A program made the translations under genes and the position numbers. 64,000 nucleotides of DNA from PNAI01 sp035501735 (GTDB lineage Bacteria > Pseudomonadota > Alphaproteobacteria > Rhizobiales > Xanthobacteraceae), in assembly GCA_035501735.1 (NCBI GenBank), contig DATJVR010000086.1, positions 62,001 to 126,000 on the forward strand, in the 5' to 3' direction. Positions within the stretch are counted from its first letter, which is position 1. Every line of letters begins with the position of its first letter. Below are positions 32,938 to 40,683 of this stretch, piece by piece. The notes below the pieces were generated by a model, which was not told the DNA's origin, did no database searches, and worked only from the letters and a program-made list of their open reading frames with translations.

Positions 32938-34266
32938 TCAGAAATCCATCTCCAGGCAGTAGAGCCCGCCGATGTGGCGGTCGACCGTGTACACGATCTC
33001 GCGCTCGTCGACGAACACGTCATTGAGCTGGATCGTGCCGGTCGGCGCCCCGGTCGGCGCCGGCGGCACGAAGGTGGCGACAGCCTGGGGCTGATAAGGA
33101 TTCGAAATATCGTAGGCGCGTAAGCCCCCGTTGAAGAATGTGCCGAGCACGATCTGATCGGACTGCCAGGCGGTCGGCAACGGCACGTTCTCGTGGATGT
33201 TGTGCGCGCCGAACCGCCCACGCGCCGCGTAGGCCTTGTGATCGGGCAGCGGGCAGGTCGCGATCGGAACGAGATTGGTCTCCTCGCGCGCATCGAGGAT
33301 CCACACGAGCTTCGGCCAGTCCTTGGCGTTGTCCTCGGTGGATTCGTCGGTCACCAGCATCAGCCCGCGATCGAACAGCGGCACCACCGTATGCATGAAA
33401 CCGGTATAGGGCGGCGAGTTGGTCCATTGCGAAATGCGCTTGGGGTTCGCCTTGTCGGAAATGTCGAGGACGAACATCCCGCCGTCGATATAGGCGAGGT
33501 AGCAGCGGTCCGGCCGCTGCGGATAGACGTTGCAATTGTGCGCGCGATAACCCTTGTCGAGCGGGTGGCGCGGCGGCGGCATGACGTTATCGCCCTGCTT
33601 GGTGCCGGGCATGTGCCAGCGCCCGATCTCGCGCGGCTTCGACGGGTTGCGCACGTCGATGCAGCGGTAGAACTGATCGTCCTGCGGATGCGTCGGCACG
33701 AAATCGGGCGCGCTCGACGCCGTGTGCACGAACTCGCCGTCGCAGAACCAGAGCTGATGCACGCCGCGCGAATGCGGTCCCGAGCAGTCGAAGAACGAGA
33801 TCGATTTCGGATTTTCCGGCTTGGAAATGTCGAACAGCTCGAAGCCCGCGGGCTGCATGTTCTTTCGCTTGGTCTGATAGGCGACTGCCATCAGATTGCC
33901 GCAGGTTTCCAGCGAATTCGAACGCATGTCATTGTGGGTGAGATTGGTCTGGCACACGACCTTCGGCTTGCGCGGGTCTGACACGTCGACCGCAGTGAAA
34001 TTCTTCGGCGCGCTCTCGTGCGCGAGCCAGAGGATGCGGCGGCCGTCGGGCGCGATCTGGATCGACATGCCTTCGCCCATTCCGCCGAAACCGTCGAGAT
34101 AGTGGTGCGACAGCAGCTTGAAATTCCAGGTGACGACGCCATTGCCGCCGCCGCGCGGTGCGCTCCGCGTGGCAGGCTTGTTCGACGCCGACCGCACTGG
34201 CGATTTCTTCGGCGTTTTCTTGTTTGCTGAGGTTTTTTTTGCAGCCTTCTTCTTTGCGCCTTTCAT
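32938..34266 (-). CDS. LVIVD-repeat beta-propeller protein with a lysine-rich N-terminal tail
   Basis: 442 residues from ATG 34266 (GGAG six bases upstream); the ATG at 34278 is an alternative. The first ~40 residues are a Lys/Ala/Ser/Pro-rich tail resembling histone-H1-like tails (KKKAAKK, NKKTPKKS). The rest contains repeated propeller blades with motifs such as FTAVDVSDPRKPKVV, FELFDISKPENPKSI, FRCIDVRNPSKPREI-like, MFVLDISDKANPKRI and LRAYDISNPYQPQAV, the LVIVD repeat. No signal peptide is seen. The function of this family is not established; conserved His and Asp residues in the blades could bind a metal. A related tail-plus-propeller layout is worth comparing. Confidence 0.82.
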   Translation of the reverse strand: MKGAKKKAAKKTSANKKTPKKSPVRSASNKPATRSAPRGGGNGVVTWNFKLLSHHYLDGFGGMGEGMSIQIAPDGRRILWLAHESAPKNFTAVDVSDPRKPKVVCQTNLTHNDMRSNSLETCGNLMAVAYQTKRKNMQPAGFELFDISKPENPKSISFFDCSGPHSRGVHQLWFCDGEFVHTASSAPDFVPTHPQDDQFYRCIDVRNPSKPREIGRWHMPGTKQGDNVMPPPRHPLDKGYRAHNCNVYPQRPDRCYLAYIDGGMFVLDISDKANPKRISQWTNSPPYTGFMHTVVPLFDRGLMLVTDESTEDNAKDWPKLVWILDAREETNLVPIATCPLPDHKAYAARGRFGAHNIHENVPLPTAWQSDQIVLGTFFNGGLRAYDISNPYQPQAVATFVPPAPTGAPTGTIQLNDVFVDEREIVYTVDRHIGGLYCLEMDF

Positions 34267-34306
34267 AACTTGCTCCATTTGATTTGATTGTCAGTCCCGC
34301 GGATCG

Positions 34307-34354
34307 TGCATGATCCCGAAAAGTGGGAACCGGTTTTCGGGAAAGATCATGCGC
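34307..34354. repeat. Dispersed palindromic repeat, GCATGATC family, copy 2
   Basis: Starts GTGCATGATCCCGAAAAG and ends AAGATCATGCGC with AACCGGTT in the centre, closely matching the element at 1402-1448. It lies between the LVIVD gene start and the terminator of the binding-protein gene. Confidence 0.85.
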
Positions 34355-34402
34355 AAATGGTTTAACCTGTTTTTTTGGGCGAGGCGAGGGGACTGCAATG
34401 CA

Positions 34403-34430
34403 AAAGGCCGGTGCTGACACACCGGCCTTT
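34403..34430. terminator. Hairpin terminator after the binding-protein gene
   Basis: Perfect stem AAAGGCCGGTG / CACCGGCCTTT (11 bp) with loop CTGACA, ending 26 bases after the stop of the minus-strand gene at 34457. The A-run on the plus strand gives the T-run expected for the minus-strand transcript. Confidence 0.85.
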
Positions 34431-34456
34431 CAGGTTCGTTCGATTGCAGTCGGCCG

Positions 34457-35455
34457 TCAGGCCCCGGTCCGCGCCTTTTCCATGAAATCCGGCCGCAGCG
34501 CCTTGGACCAATCCGGAAGCGCCGCGATCTTCTTTTCCTTCAGCAGCACCTCGGCGTGGTGTTGCAGATAGGGATTGAGATCCTTCGGGAATCCGACATC
34601 CACGTCGACGCGGCCGAGCGCCTTGGCAAACGTATCCGGCGACATTTGGTAACCCTTTGACGTGAAGAACGAGTAGATCACGTCGGACACCTTCTTTGGG
34701 TTCTGCTTGAAGTCCTTTTCCACTGCGAGCCACGCCTTGAGGTAGGCGACCACGGTTTCGGGGCTTTTTTGCACGAAGTCGGGCGTGGCGGCCATGAACA
34801 CCGGCACCTTGTCCACGCTCGAAAGGTCCATGAGGATATTTCCGATGCCGTCGGCTTCGGCGATGGCGTTGTAGGGCTCCACGTTGACCATGGCATCCAC
34901 GGTCTTCGCCGACATCGCCGCAATCATGTTGTTCACATCCATGCGGACTTCCTGGTAGTCGCCTTTTTTCAGACCATGGGCCGGTCCGATCTGATCGACG
35001 AAAATATTGCCGATCGAGGAGCCGACCTGATTGGCGATTTTGAGTCCTTTAAGTTGCTCGAGCTTGGTGATGTTCAAATCCTTGCGTGCGACGACCGATG
35101 CCGTGCGCCCGACGCTTTCGATCACGGCAATAGCGACCAGCCCGCCCTTGTCATGGCCGATAAGGAATGACGGGCCGGCATAGGTGCCAAGGTCGACTTG
35201 CCGCGCCACCATCTGCTGCATGGTGAGATTGCCGGAGACGACGGCGAATTCCTCGAACTTGATGCCTTGCTTCTCCAGCGCGCCCGACTTCATGAGATAA
35301 TAGGTCGGCATGCCCCAGATGTTGGTCTGGTAGCCCTGGCGGATCGTATCCAACGCAAACGCCGGCCGTGCCGATCCGGCGCCCATCACCAGCACGGTTG
35401 CGCCCGTGGCGGCGAGATAGTCGCGGCGAGTAATTTTGTGTCGTGTTCCCGTCAT
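34457..35455 (-). CDS. ABC transporter substrate-binding protein, NitT/TauT (NMT1/SsuA) type
   Basis: 332 residues from ATG 35455, supported by AAGGAG eight bases upstream. It has a Tat-like signal (ITRRDYLAATGATVLVMGAG) with cleavage near residue 33. The mature part includes QMVARQVDLGTYAG near residue 80, LEQLKGLKIANQVGSSIGNIFVDQ near 130 and AAMSAKTVDAMVNVEPYN near 180, as in aliphatic sulfonate/nitrate binding proteins. It follows the ATPase gene (35503) with a 47-base gap; the permease is missing locally. Two orphan permeases at 41831-43473 could complete the transporter. Confidence 0.9.
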   Translation of the reverse strand: MTGTRHKITRRDYLAATGATVLVMGAGSARPAFALDTIRQGYQTNIWGMPTYYLMKSGALEKQGIKFEEFAVVSGNLTMQQMVARQVDLGTYAGPSFLIGHDKGGLVAIAVIESVGRTASVVARKDLNITKLEQLKGLKIANQVGSSIGNIFVDQIGPAHGLKKGDYQEVRMDVNNMIAAMSAKTVDAMVNVEPYNAIAEADGIGNILMDLSSVDKVPVFMAATPDFVQKSPETVVAYLKAWLAVEKDFKQNPKKVSDVIYSFFTSKGYQMSPDTFAKALGRVDVDVGFPKDLNPYLQHHAEVLLKEKKIAALPDWSKALRPDFMEKARTGA

Positions 35456-35502
35456 CACTCTTCTCCTTGTTGCGGCTCGATACCCCGCCATGAACTGGCT
35501 GA

Positions 35503-36264
35503 TCACGAAATGGCTTTCTCCTGGCCAAGGTGGCCCAGGAGCTGCTTCTGATAGTCGAGAAACTCCACGCTCAGCGGATCGCGCGGCCGATTGAGCTTGA
35601 TCGACATTTCGGTCTTCACCCGGCCGGGATGCGGTGTCATCACGATCACGCGGTCGGCAAGGTAGACCGCCTCCGCCACGTTATGCGTCACGTAGATCAC
35701 GGTCTTGCGCGTCTCCCGCCACACATCCGCCAAGAGTCGCTGCATGTCGTCGCGCGTGAGCGCATCGAGCGCAGCGAACGGCTCGTCCATCAACAGCACG
35801 GACGGATTGTACGCAAGCGCCCGCGCAATGGCGACCCGTTGCTGCATTCCGCCCGAGAGATGGTGCGGATAGGATTGCACGAATTTGTCGAGCTTGACCA
35901 GCTTGAGCTGCCTGCGCGCGATTTCCTCGCGCTCCTCCCTGGGCATTCCCTTCATCTCCAAGCCGAAGGCGACATTCCCGAGCGCGGTTCGCCACGGAAA
36001 TAGCTGGGCGAAATCCTGAAAAACAACGCCGCGATCCATGCCGCGCCCCTTCACGGCCTGTCCGCCGATGCGGATTTGGCCGCCGGTCGGTGTCAGAAAT
36101 CCGGCGATGATATTGAGCAGCGTCGACTTGCCGCAGCCGGACGGACCGACGATGCAGAGAAATTCCGAGGCCTCGATGTTGAAGCTGACCCCTTGCACGC
36201 CCGGCACCTGGCCTGCGGGCGTGTCGTAGACCAGTGTGACGTCCTGCACTTCGATGTGGGGCAT
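35503..36264 (-). CDS. ABC transporter ATP-binding protein, NitT/TauT type
   Basis: 253 residues from ATG 36264, with AAGGAAG before it; an upstream extension of the frame has no support. Walker A is GPSGCGKST near residue 38, the Q-loop VFQDFAQLFPWRT, the signature LSGGMQQR near 133, Walker B LLMDEP and the H-loop YVTHNVAEAV. The C terminus carries NRPRDPLSVEF, common in this subfamily. It is the first gene of a two-gene unit with the binding protein at 34457 and lacks a neighbouring permease. It is divergent from the Bug receptor gene at 36374 across about 109 bases. Confidence 0.93.
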   Translation of the reverse strand: MPHIEVQDVTLVYDTPAGQVPGVQGVSFNIEASEFLCIVGPSGCGKSTLLNIIAGFLTPTGGQIRIGGQAVKGRGMDRGVVFQDFAQLFPWRTALGNVAFGLEMKGMPREEREEIARRQLKLVKLDKFVQSYPHHLSGGMQQRVAIARALAYNPSVLLMDEPFAALDALTRDDMQRLLADVWRETRKTVIYVTHNVAEAVYLADRVIVMTPHPGRVKTEMSIKLNRPRDPLSVEFLDYQKQLLGHLGQEKAIS

Positions 36265-36373
36265 CGCTTCCTTGATCCTTCTAGTCGCGCACTCATAGAC
36301 GCTATATCGTCGATGATCCAGCAGGCAGCGGACAAATCCCGCCGCGCGCCGCGCACCAGATCGCGAGTATCCC

Positions 36374-37354
36374 ATGAGCATGATTTCGCAGCTACGAAAA
36401 ATCCTTGCGGTCGCACTCTTGGCTTGTCTCGGCACGGCGCCGGTGCATGCGGAAAATTATCCGAGTAAGCACATCACTTTGCTCGTGGGCTATGCTCCCG
36501 GCGGAACAGGCGACATCGTCGGACGCCTGGTCGGCAACCGCCTGTCCGCCGTGCTCGGTCAAACCGTTGTGGTCGAGAACCGCGCGGGCGCGAGCGGCAC
36601 GATTGCAGCTCAGGCCCTCGTCAATGCCGCGCCCGACGGCTACACGTTGATGGCCGCGCAGACGCCCGAGATCGCGATCAATCCTTATTTTCTCAAGAAC
36701 GTCGCCTACGATCCGCTCAAGGACATGCAGCCGATCGCGCTCGCCGCCGCCGTGCCGCTTGCGCTCGTGGTGCCGGCCAAGGCGCCCTATTCGACCGTTC
36801 CCGACATGATCAAGGATTGGAAGTCGGGGCGCAGCGTGCCGTTCGCATCCGCGGGCACCGGCACGCCCGGGCATTTCGCCGGCGAGCTGCTCAAGCTCAA
36901 GACCAAAGGCAACCTCGTCCACGTGCCCTACAAGGGTGCGGCGCCCGCGCTGAACGATCTCGTCGGCGGCCATGTCGATTTTTATTTCCCCGGTTTTCCG
37001 GCCGCTATGCCGCTCATGAAATCCGGCTCGGTCAAATTGCTTGCGGTGTCATCCGCAAAGCGCACGATCGCCGCACCCGACATACCGACCGTCGCCGAAT
37101 CCGCCAATATCCCGAATTTCAATTTCATTCTGTGGGTCGGCTTCTTCGCGCCGAAAGGCACGCCGCCGGAAGTCGTTTCGCGTCTCCACAGCGAGATCAA
37201 CAAGATCATCATGGAACCGGAGACGAACAAGATCCTGCACGACAACGGCGCCGATGTGACCGCGCTGTCGGTCGATCAATTCTATGCTTTCATGAAATCG
37301 GAAGCGGCGAATTACCAGAAGATCATCAAGGACGCCAACCTGAAACCCGAATAG
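36374..37354 (+). CDS. Bug-type (TctC/TTT) periplasmic receptor, paralogue A
   Basis: 326 residues with a Sec signal peptide (residues 1-26, VALLACLGTAPVHAE). It has the family blocks YPSKHITLLVGYAPGGTGDIVGR, ENRAGASGTIAAQ near residue 75, DGYTLMAAQTPEIAIN near 95 and VHVPYKGAAPALNDLVGGHVD near 180. Bug proteins bind carboxylates for tripartite tricarboxylate transporters; the membrane parts TctA/TctB are not in this window. Five bases separate its stop from a second Bug gene, so the pair is probably co-transcribed. Bordetella- and Bradyrhizobium-like genomes hold many such orphan receptors. Confidence 0.92.
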   Translation: MSMISQLRKILAVALLACLGTAPVHAENYPSKHITLLVGYAPGGTGDIVGRLVGNRLSAVLGQTVVVENRAGASGTIAAQALVNAAPDGYTLMAAQTPEIAINPYFLKNVAYDPLKDMQPIALAAAVPLALVVPAKAPYSTVPDMIKDWKSGRSVPFASAGTGTPGHFAGELLKLKTKGNLVHVPYKGAAPALNDLVGGHVDFYFPGFPAAMPLMKSGSVKLLAVSSAKRTIAAPDIPTVAESANIPNFNFILWVGFFAPKGTPPEVVSRLHSEINKIIMEPETNKILHDNGADVTALSVDQFYAFMKSEAANYQKIIKDANLKPE

Positions 37355-37358
37355 GCGG

Positions 37359-38333
37359 ATGGCCATGGATCGACGGTTTGCCACATCCTTATTTGCTGTG
37401 AGCCTCTTTGCGCTCTCGACTTTGGCGCATGCGCAAAATTTTCCGACGCGCACGGTGAAATTCCTGGTGCCGTTTCCGCCCGGCGGCATCAACGACGTGC
37501 TGGCACGCATCGTCGCCGACAAATTGCAGGCAAAATGGGGCCAGCCGGTCGTGATCGAAAACAAGACCGGCGCCGGCGGCAACATCGGCGCCGAGATTGC
37601 CGCCAAAGCCGAACCCGATGGCTACACGTTGTTGGTTGCGCCGCCCGGCCCTCTTGCCGTCAATCAGACGCTCTACAAGCAGCTCTCCTACAAGCCGGAA
37701 GAGTTTGTGCCGATCAGCGGTATCGGCAAGGTTCCGAACCTGTTCATCGCGCGCAAGGAATTGCCGGTGAATTCGGTGAAGGAACTCATCGCCTACATCA
37801 AGCAGAATCCCGGCAAGGTGGTGTACGGCAGCCAGGGCAACGGCGCCACTCCGTACCTCACCGCCAACATGTTCATGACCATGACCGGCACGCAGATGGT
37901 GCACGTGCCGTATCGCGGCGAGACGCTGGTGCTGCAAGACATGCTTGGCGGCCACGTTGACCTGTTCTTCGGCAACGTTTCCGCGGCACTCGCGCTCTAT
38001 CGCGACGGCAAGATCAAGGTGCTTGCGGTCACCGACGCCGCGCGCAGCCCGGCCATGCCCGACGTGCCGACCACGGCGGAAGCCGGCATGCCCGGATTGA
38101 TTTCGGCGGGCTGGTTCGCCATGGTCGGCCCGCCGAAGCTTCCCGCGCCGCTCCAGAATGAAATTTCCAAGGCGACCGTGGACGTGCTCAAAATGCCGGA
38201 CGTGCAGGCCAGGTTGCGCAACTTGTCCGTCGAGCCGCTGCCGATGACTCCGGCGCAGCTGGACGCCTACATCAAGGATGAGTCCCGTCGCTGGGGCGCC
38301 GTGATCAAGCAGATCGGCGTGGTGGTCGATTAG
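37359..38333 (+). CDS. Bug-type (TctC/TTT) periplasmic receptor, paralogue B
   Basis: 324 residues; signal peptide at residues 1-23 (SLFALSTLAHAQ). Family blocks: FPTRTVKFLVPFPPGGINDVLAR, IENKTGAGGNIGAE near 65, DGYTLLVAPPGPLAVNQ near 85 and VHVPYRGETLVLQDMLGGHVDLFFG near 180. It directly follows paralogue A in the same direction. No transport membrane subunits are near. The gene ends 21 bases before the stop of a small convergent gene at 38355. Confidence 0.92.
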   Translation: MAMDRRFATSLFAVSLFALSTLAHAQNFPTRTVKFLVPFPPGGINDVLARIVADKLQAKWGQPVVIENKTGAGGNIGAEIAAKAEPDGYTLLVAPPGPLAVNQTLYKQLSYKPEEFVPISGIGKVPNLFIARKELPVNSVKELIAYIKQNPGKVVYGSQGNGATPYLTANMFMTMTGTQMVHVPYRGETLVLQDMLGGHVDLFFGNVSAALALYRDGKIKVLAVTDAARSPAMPDVPTTAEAGMPGLISAGWFAMVGPPKLPAPLQNEISKATVDVLKMPDVQARLRNLSVEPLPMTPAQLDAYIKDESRRWGAVIKQIGVVVD

Positions 38334-38354
38334 CGCGCACCGCCTGCGCTTTTA

Positions 38355-38579
38355 TCACAGCGCGGGCCTCGCCGAGGATGCCGCTGTGCGCCGCGTCGCT
38401 TGCAGCGGCGCTTTTGCCAGCGTGTCGGATATGTGCTGCTGAAGCGTTTCGAGCGTCGCCCGCGACATCAGGAAGTGGAAGCCGTCCTCCTGACAGACGA
38501 AATCGACGCGCGCGTCACGGGGCTTCTTGGGGTTTATTTCGACGCTGACGGCGAGCAGATGAAATGTATGTCGACGCAT
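38355..38579 (-). CDS. Small protein of unknown function downstream of the soxCD-like pair
   Basis: 74 residues from ATG 38579, supported by AGAGG about eight bases upstream. It starts MRRHTFHLLAVSVEIN and contains RDARVDFVCQEDGFHFLMSRATLETLQQHI. No membrane helix, signal peptide or known motif is seen. It lies 41 bases behind the cytochrome gene in the same direction and is probably the third gene of that operon. I do not recognise the family; the codon pattern and ribosome site support it as real. Confidence 0.6.
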   Translation of the reverse strand: MRRHTFHLLAVSVEINPKKPRDARVDFVCQEDGFHFLMSRATLETLQQHISDTLAKAPLQATRRTAASSARPAL

Positions 38580-38620
38580 GGTAGCACCTCTGACAATGAC
38601 GTCGGCGAAGCCGATCGTGT

Positions 38621-39148
38621 TCAGATTTCCTTCGGGAACCGAATGATGAAATTGTCGCGGTTGGGCATTTTCACCTTCGGCAATGTCTGTGCGTTCATCA
38701 CGTCCTTCTCGTCGATCAGTTTGTTGAGCGCGAAGATGTAGGCGGTGAGGGCATAGACTTCGTTGTTGGCAAGCGTGCGCGGCTGCGGCCACGGCATCGC
38801 GCGGCGGATGAAATCGAACACCGTCGTGGGATAGCCCCAGAAATTTGCAATGGTCTTCGTGGCTTCGATACGGTCGAGCGGCGGCCCGCCGACCAGCGAG
38901 CCGTTGTTGCCGCCCTTGGCGTTCTCGCCGTGGCAGGCCACGCATTTTTGCGCGTAGATGACGGCGCCTTCCGCGGCCGTGCCGTTGCCAGGCGGGAGAT
39001 TGGTGCCGTCACCGAGGATGCTCAAATCCCACGCCGCGACGTCGGCCTCCGTGATCGGCTTGCCCAGGCGCGGGCTTTCGGCAAGGGCAAAACACGCGCC
39101 CAGCGCAAGCAGCAGGGCGGCTGCCGCGGTCTTCCTAAGCGTAGACAT
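38621..39148 (-). CDS. Mono-haem cytochrome c, SoxD-like sulfite/sulfane dehydrogenase subunit
   Basis: 175 residues starting inside the end of the upstream gene (14-base overlap). A signal peptide spans residues ~1-24 (TAAAALLLALGACFALAE). The haem motif CVACH is at residues 69-73; a likely Met ligand is in RAMPWPQP near 113. The segment PITEADVAAWDLSILGDGTNLPPG resembles the start of SoxD and SorB-like cytochromes. Paracoccus SoxD is longer and has two haems, so this is a short, single-haem version. It would take electrons from the molybdenum protein encoded just upstream, in the periplasm. Confidence 0.88.
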   Translation of the reverse strand: MSTLRKTAAAALLLALGACFALAESPRLGKPITEADVAAWDLSILGDGTNLPPGNGTAAEGAVIYAQKCVACHGENAKGGNNGSLVGGPPLDRIEATKTIANFWGYPTTVFDFIRRAMPWPQPRTLANNEVYALTAYIFALNKLIDEKDVMNAQTLPKVKMPNRDNFIIRFPKEI

Positions 39149-40466
39149 GTTTGACCTCCCCGTTGCCGGCGATGCCCCAGCTTGTGATGCCGTTGTAGTG
39201 CTGGCTCGGGAAACCGCCGACGCGCGGGATGGTCTTTGTCTGCCCGCGCGTGGCGACGATCTCGGCCCGCGTCGGCTGTACATTGCCGGCGTCGTCCCAG
39301 GCGCGGCTTTGCAGGATGGCGGGTCCGCCGTTCCAACGCCACGCCATGCGGAACCGCGTGAACGCCTTGCTCAGGACCGGCGCCTGCAGCGCAGCATGTC
39401 CCCAGCTCCTTCCCCCGTCCGCCGAGACCATGACCTTGGTGATCTTGCCGGTGCCGGAATAGGCGATGCCGGAGATTTCATAGAGCCCCGGTTCCTTCAG
39501 CGTCAGTCCCGGCGAGGGTTGCGTGATGAACGATTTGATCTCCTGCAGGAAGAAGAAGCGATACGCCTTGCCGTTCGGCAGAATGGGCGAGTACGTCCTG
39601 GTCTCGTAATAGCTCATGCCTGGCTGATTCACGATTTTCAGCCGCCGCAGATATTTGACCTGCGTATTGCCTTCGTATCCGGGCAGCAGGAGCCGCATCG
39701 GATAGCCGTTGCCCGGCATCAACCGCTCGCCGTTCTGGTAGAGCGCGATCATTGCGTCATCGAGCGCCTTCTTCACCGGAATGCTGCGGCTCAAGGCCGG
39801 CGCGTCGGCGCCCTCGGCGATCATCCATTTCGCCGTCTTGTCGCTGCCGGCTTCTTCCAACAGCACCGAGAGCTTGACGCCCGTCCATTCCGCGCAAGAC
39901 ACGAGACCGTGGAGATTCTGCACGTCGGTCTGCACCGGCTCCGGCGAGAACAAGAGCCCGCTGTTTCCGCCGCACTCCACGAAGGCCGTGCGCGTCACCA
40001 TCGGATAGCGCGCGAGCGTATCGAGCGTGAACATCAGCGGCTGTTTCACCATGCCGTGGATCACGAGCTTGTGCTTGTCGGGATCGATCTCCGGATTGCC
40101 CTGATGCGAGATGGTGAAATGCAGGCCATTCGGCGTGATCGTGCCGTTGAGCATCTGATGCGGCGTGCGCGCATGCTGCGTGCGCGGTTCGCCCTTCGGA
40201 TTGCTCAAGATCCGCACGACCTTCCTTTCGAATTTCGAAGGTTGCTGGTAGGGCGCGAGCACATCGCCTGGTTCCAGACTCCAAGGCTCTTCCTTGAGCG
40301 GCTCGGCTGCGGCGCCGGTCAAGGATGCCGCTCCGCCCGCCCCCATGGCGCCCGCAAGGGCAATGCCGCGTCCAAGCAGCGCACGTCGGTCGAGCAGGCC
40401 GTTGCCGGCGACAGGTTGAAATGCAGAAAGGTCGTCGCCGCGCTTGCGGCGCTTGAACAGACGCAT
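39135..40466 (-). CDS. SoxC-like sulfite oxidase family molybdoprotein
   Basis: 443 residues with a Tat-type N terminus (LLDRRALLGRGIALAGAMGAGG), hence periplasmic. The molybdopterin fold is shown by LHFTISHQGNPEIDPDKHKLVIHG near residue 115, TRTAFVECGGNSG near 160, the molybdenum-ligand Cys in LVSCAEWTGVKL near 190 and GNGYPMRLLLPGYEG near 250; the C-terminal dimerisation domain follows from about 330. Together with the cytochrome at 38621 it makes a SoxCD-like sulfane/sulfite dehydrogenase. Other sox genes (soxXYZAB) are not present here, so it may act on sulfite alone, for example from sulfonate breakdown. Confidence 0.92.
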   Translation of the reverse strand: MRLFKRRKRGDDLSAFQPVAGNGLLDRRALLGRGIALAGAMGAGGAASLTGAAAEPLKEEPWSLEPGDVLAPYQQPSKFERKVVRILSNPKGEPRTQHARTPHQMLNGTITPNGLHFTISHQGNPEIDPDKHKLVIHGMVKQPLMFTLDTLARYPMVTRTAFVECGGNSGLLFSPEPVQTDVQNLHGLVSCAEWTGVKLSVLLEEAGSDKTAKWMIAEGADAPALSRSIPVKKALDDAMIALYQNGERLMPGNGYPMRLLLPGYEGNTQVKYLRRLKIVNQPGMSYYETRTYSPILPNGKAYRFFFLQEIKSFITQPSPGLTLKEPGLYEISGIAYSGTGKITKVMVSADGGRSWGHAALQAPVLSKAFTRFRMAWRWNGGPAILQSRAWDDAGNVQPTRAEIVATRGQTKTIPRVGGFPSQHYNGITSWGIAGNGEVKHVYA

Positions 40467-40683
40467 GGTCGTCTCCCTGATCGGTCAGGCGTCTTTGTGC
40501 GCCCCCAATGGTGCGCTTGAGTGCGTGAATGAGTTTGCTCTTGCTGAGGGGCGCTTGTCGAGATGGCCGTCACGACTTCGCGTCGCCGGCATGAGCCTCA
40601 GCGCTGCGCATCGACCGCTGGATGACATGCGGGAGCCGTTGGCATCGCGCGCACCAGGGCAGGCGCTCCGCAGTGCGCGATCA

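Noticed and set aside
38958..40520. A 520-codon plus-strand open frame opposite the soxC-like gene
   Set aside because: Antisense to a protein with intact sulfite-oxidase motifs; composition typical of shadow frames.
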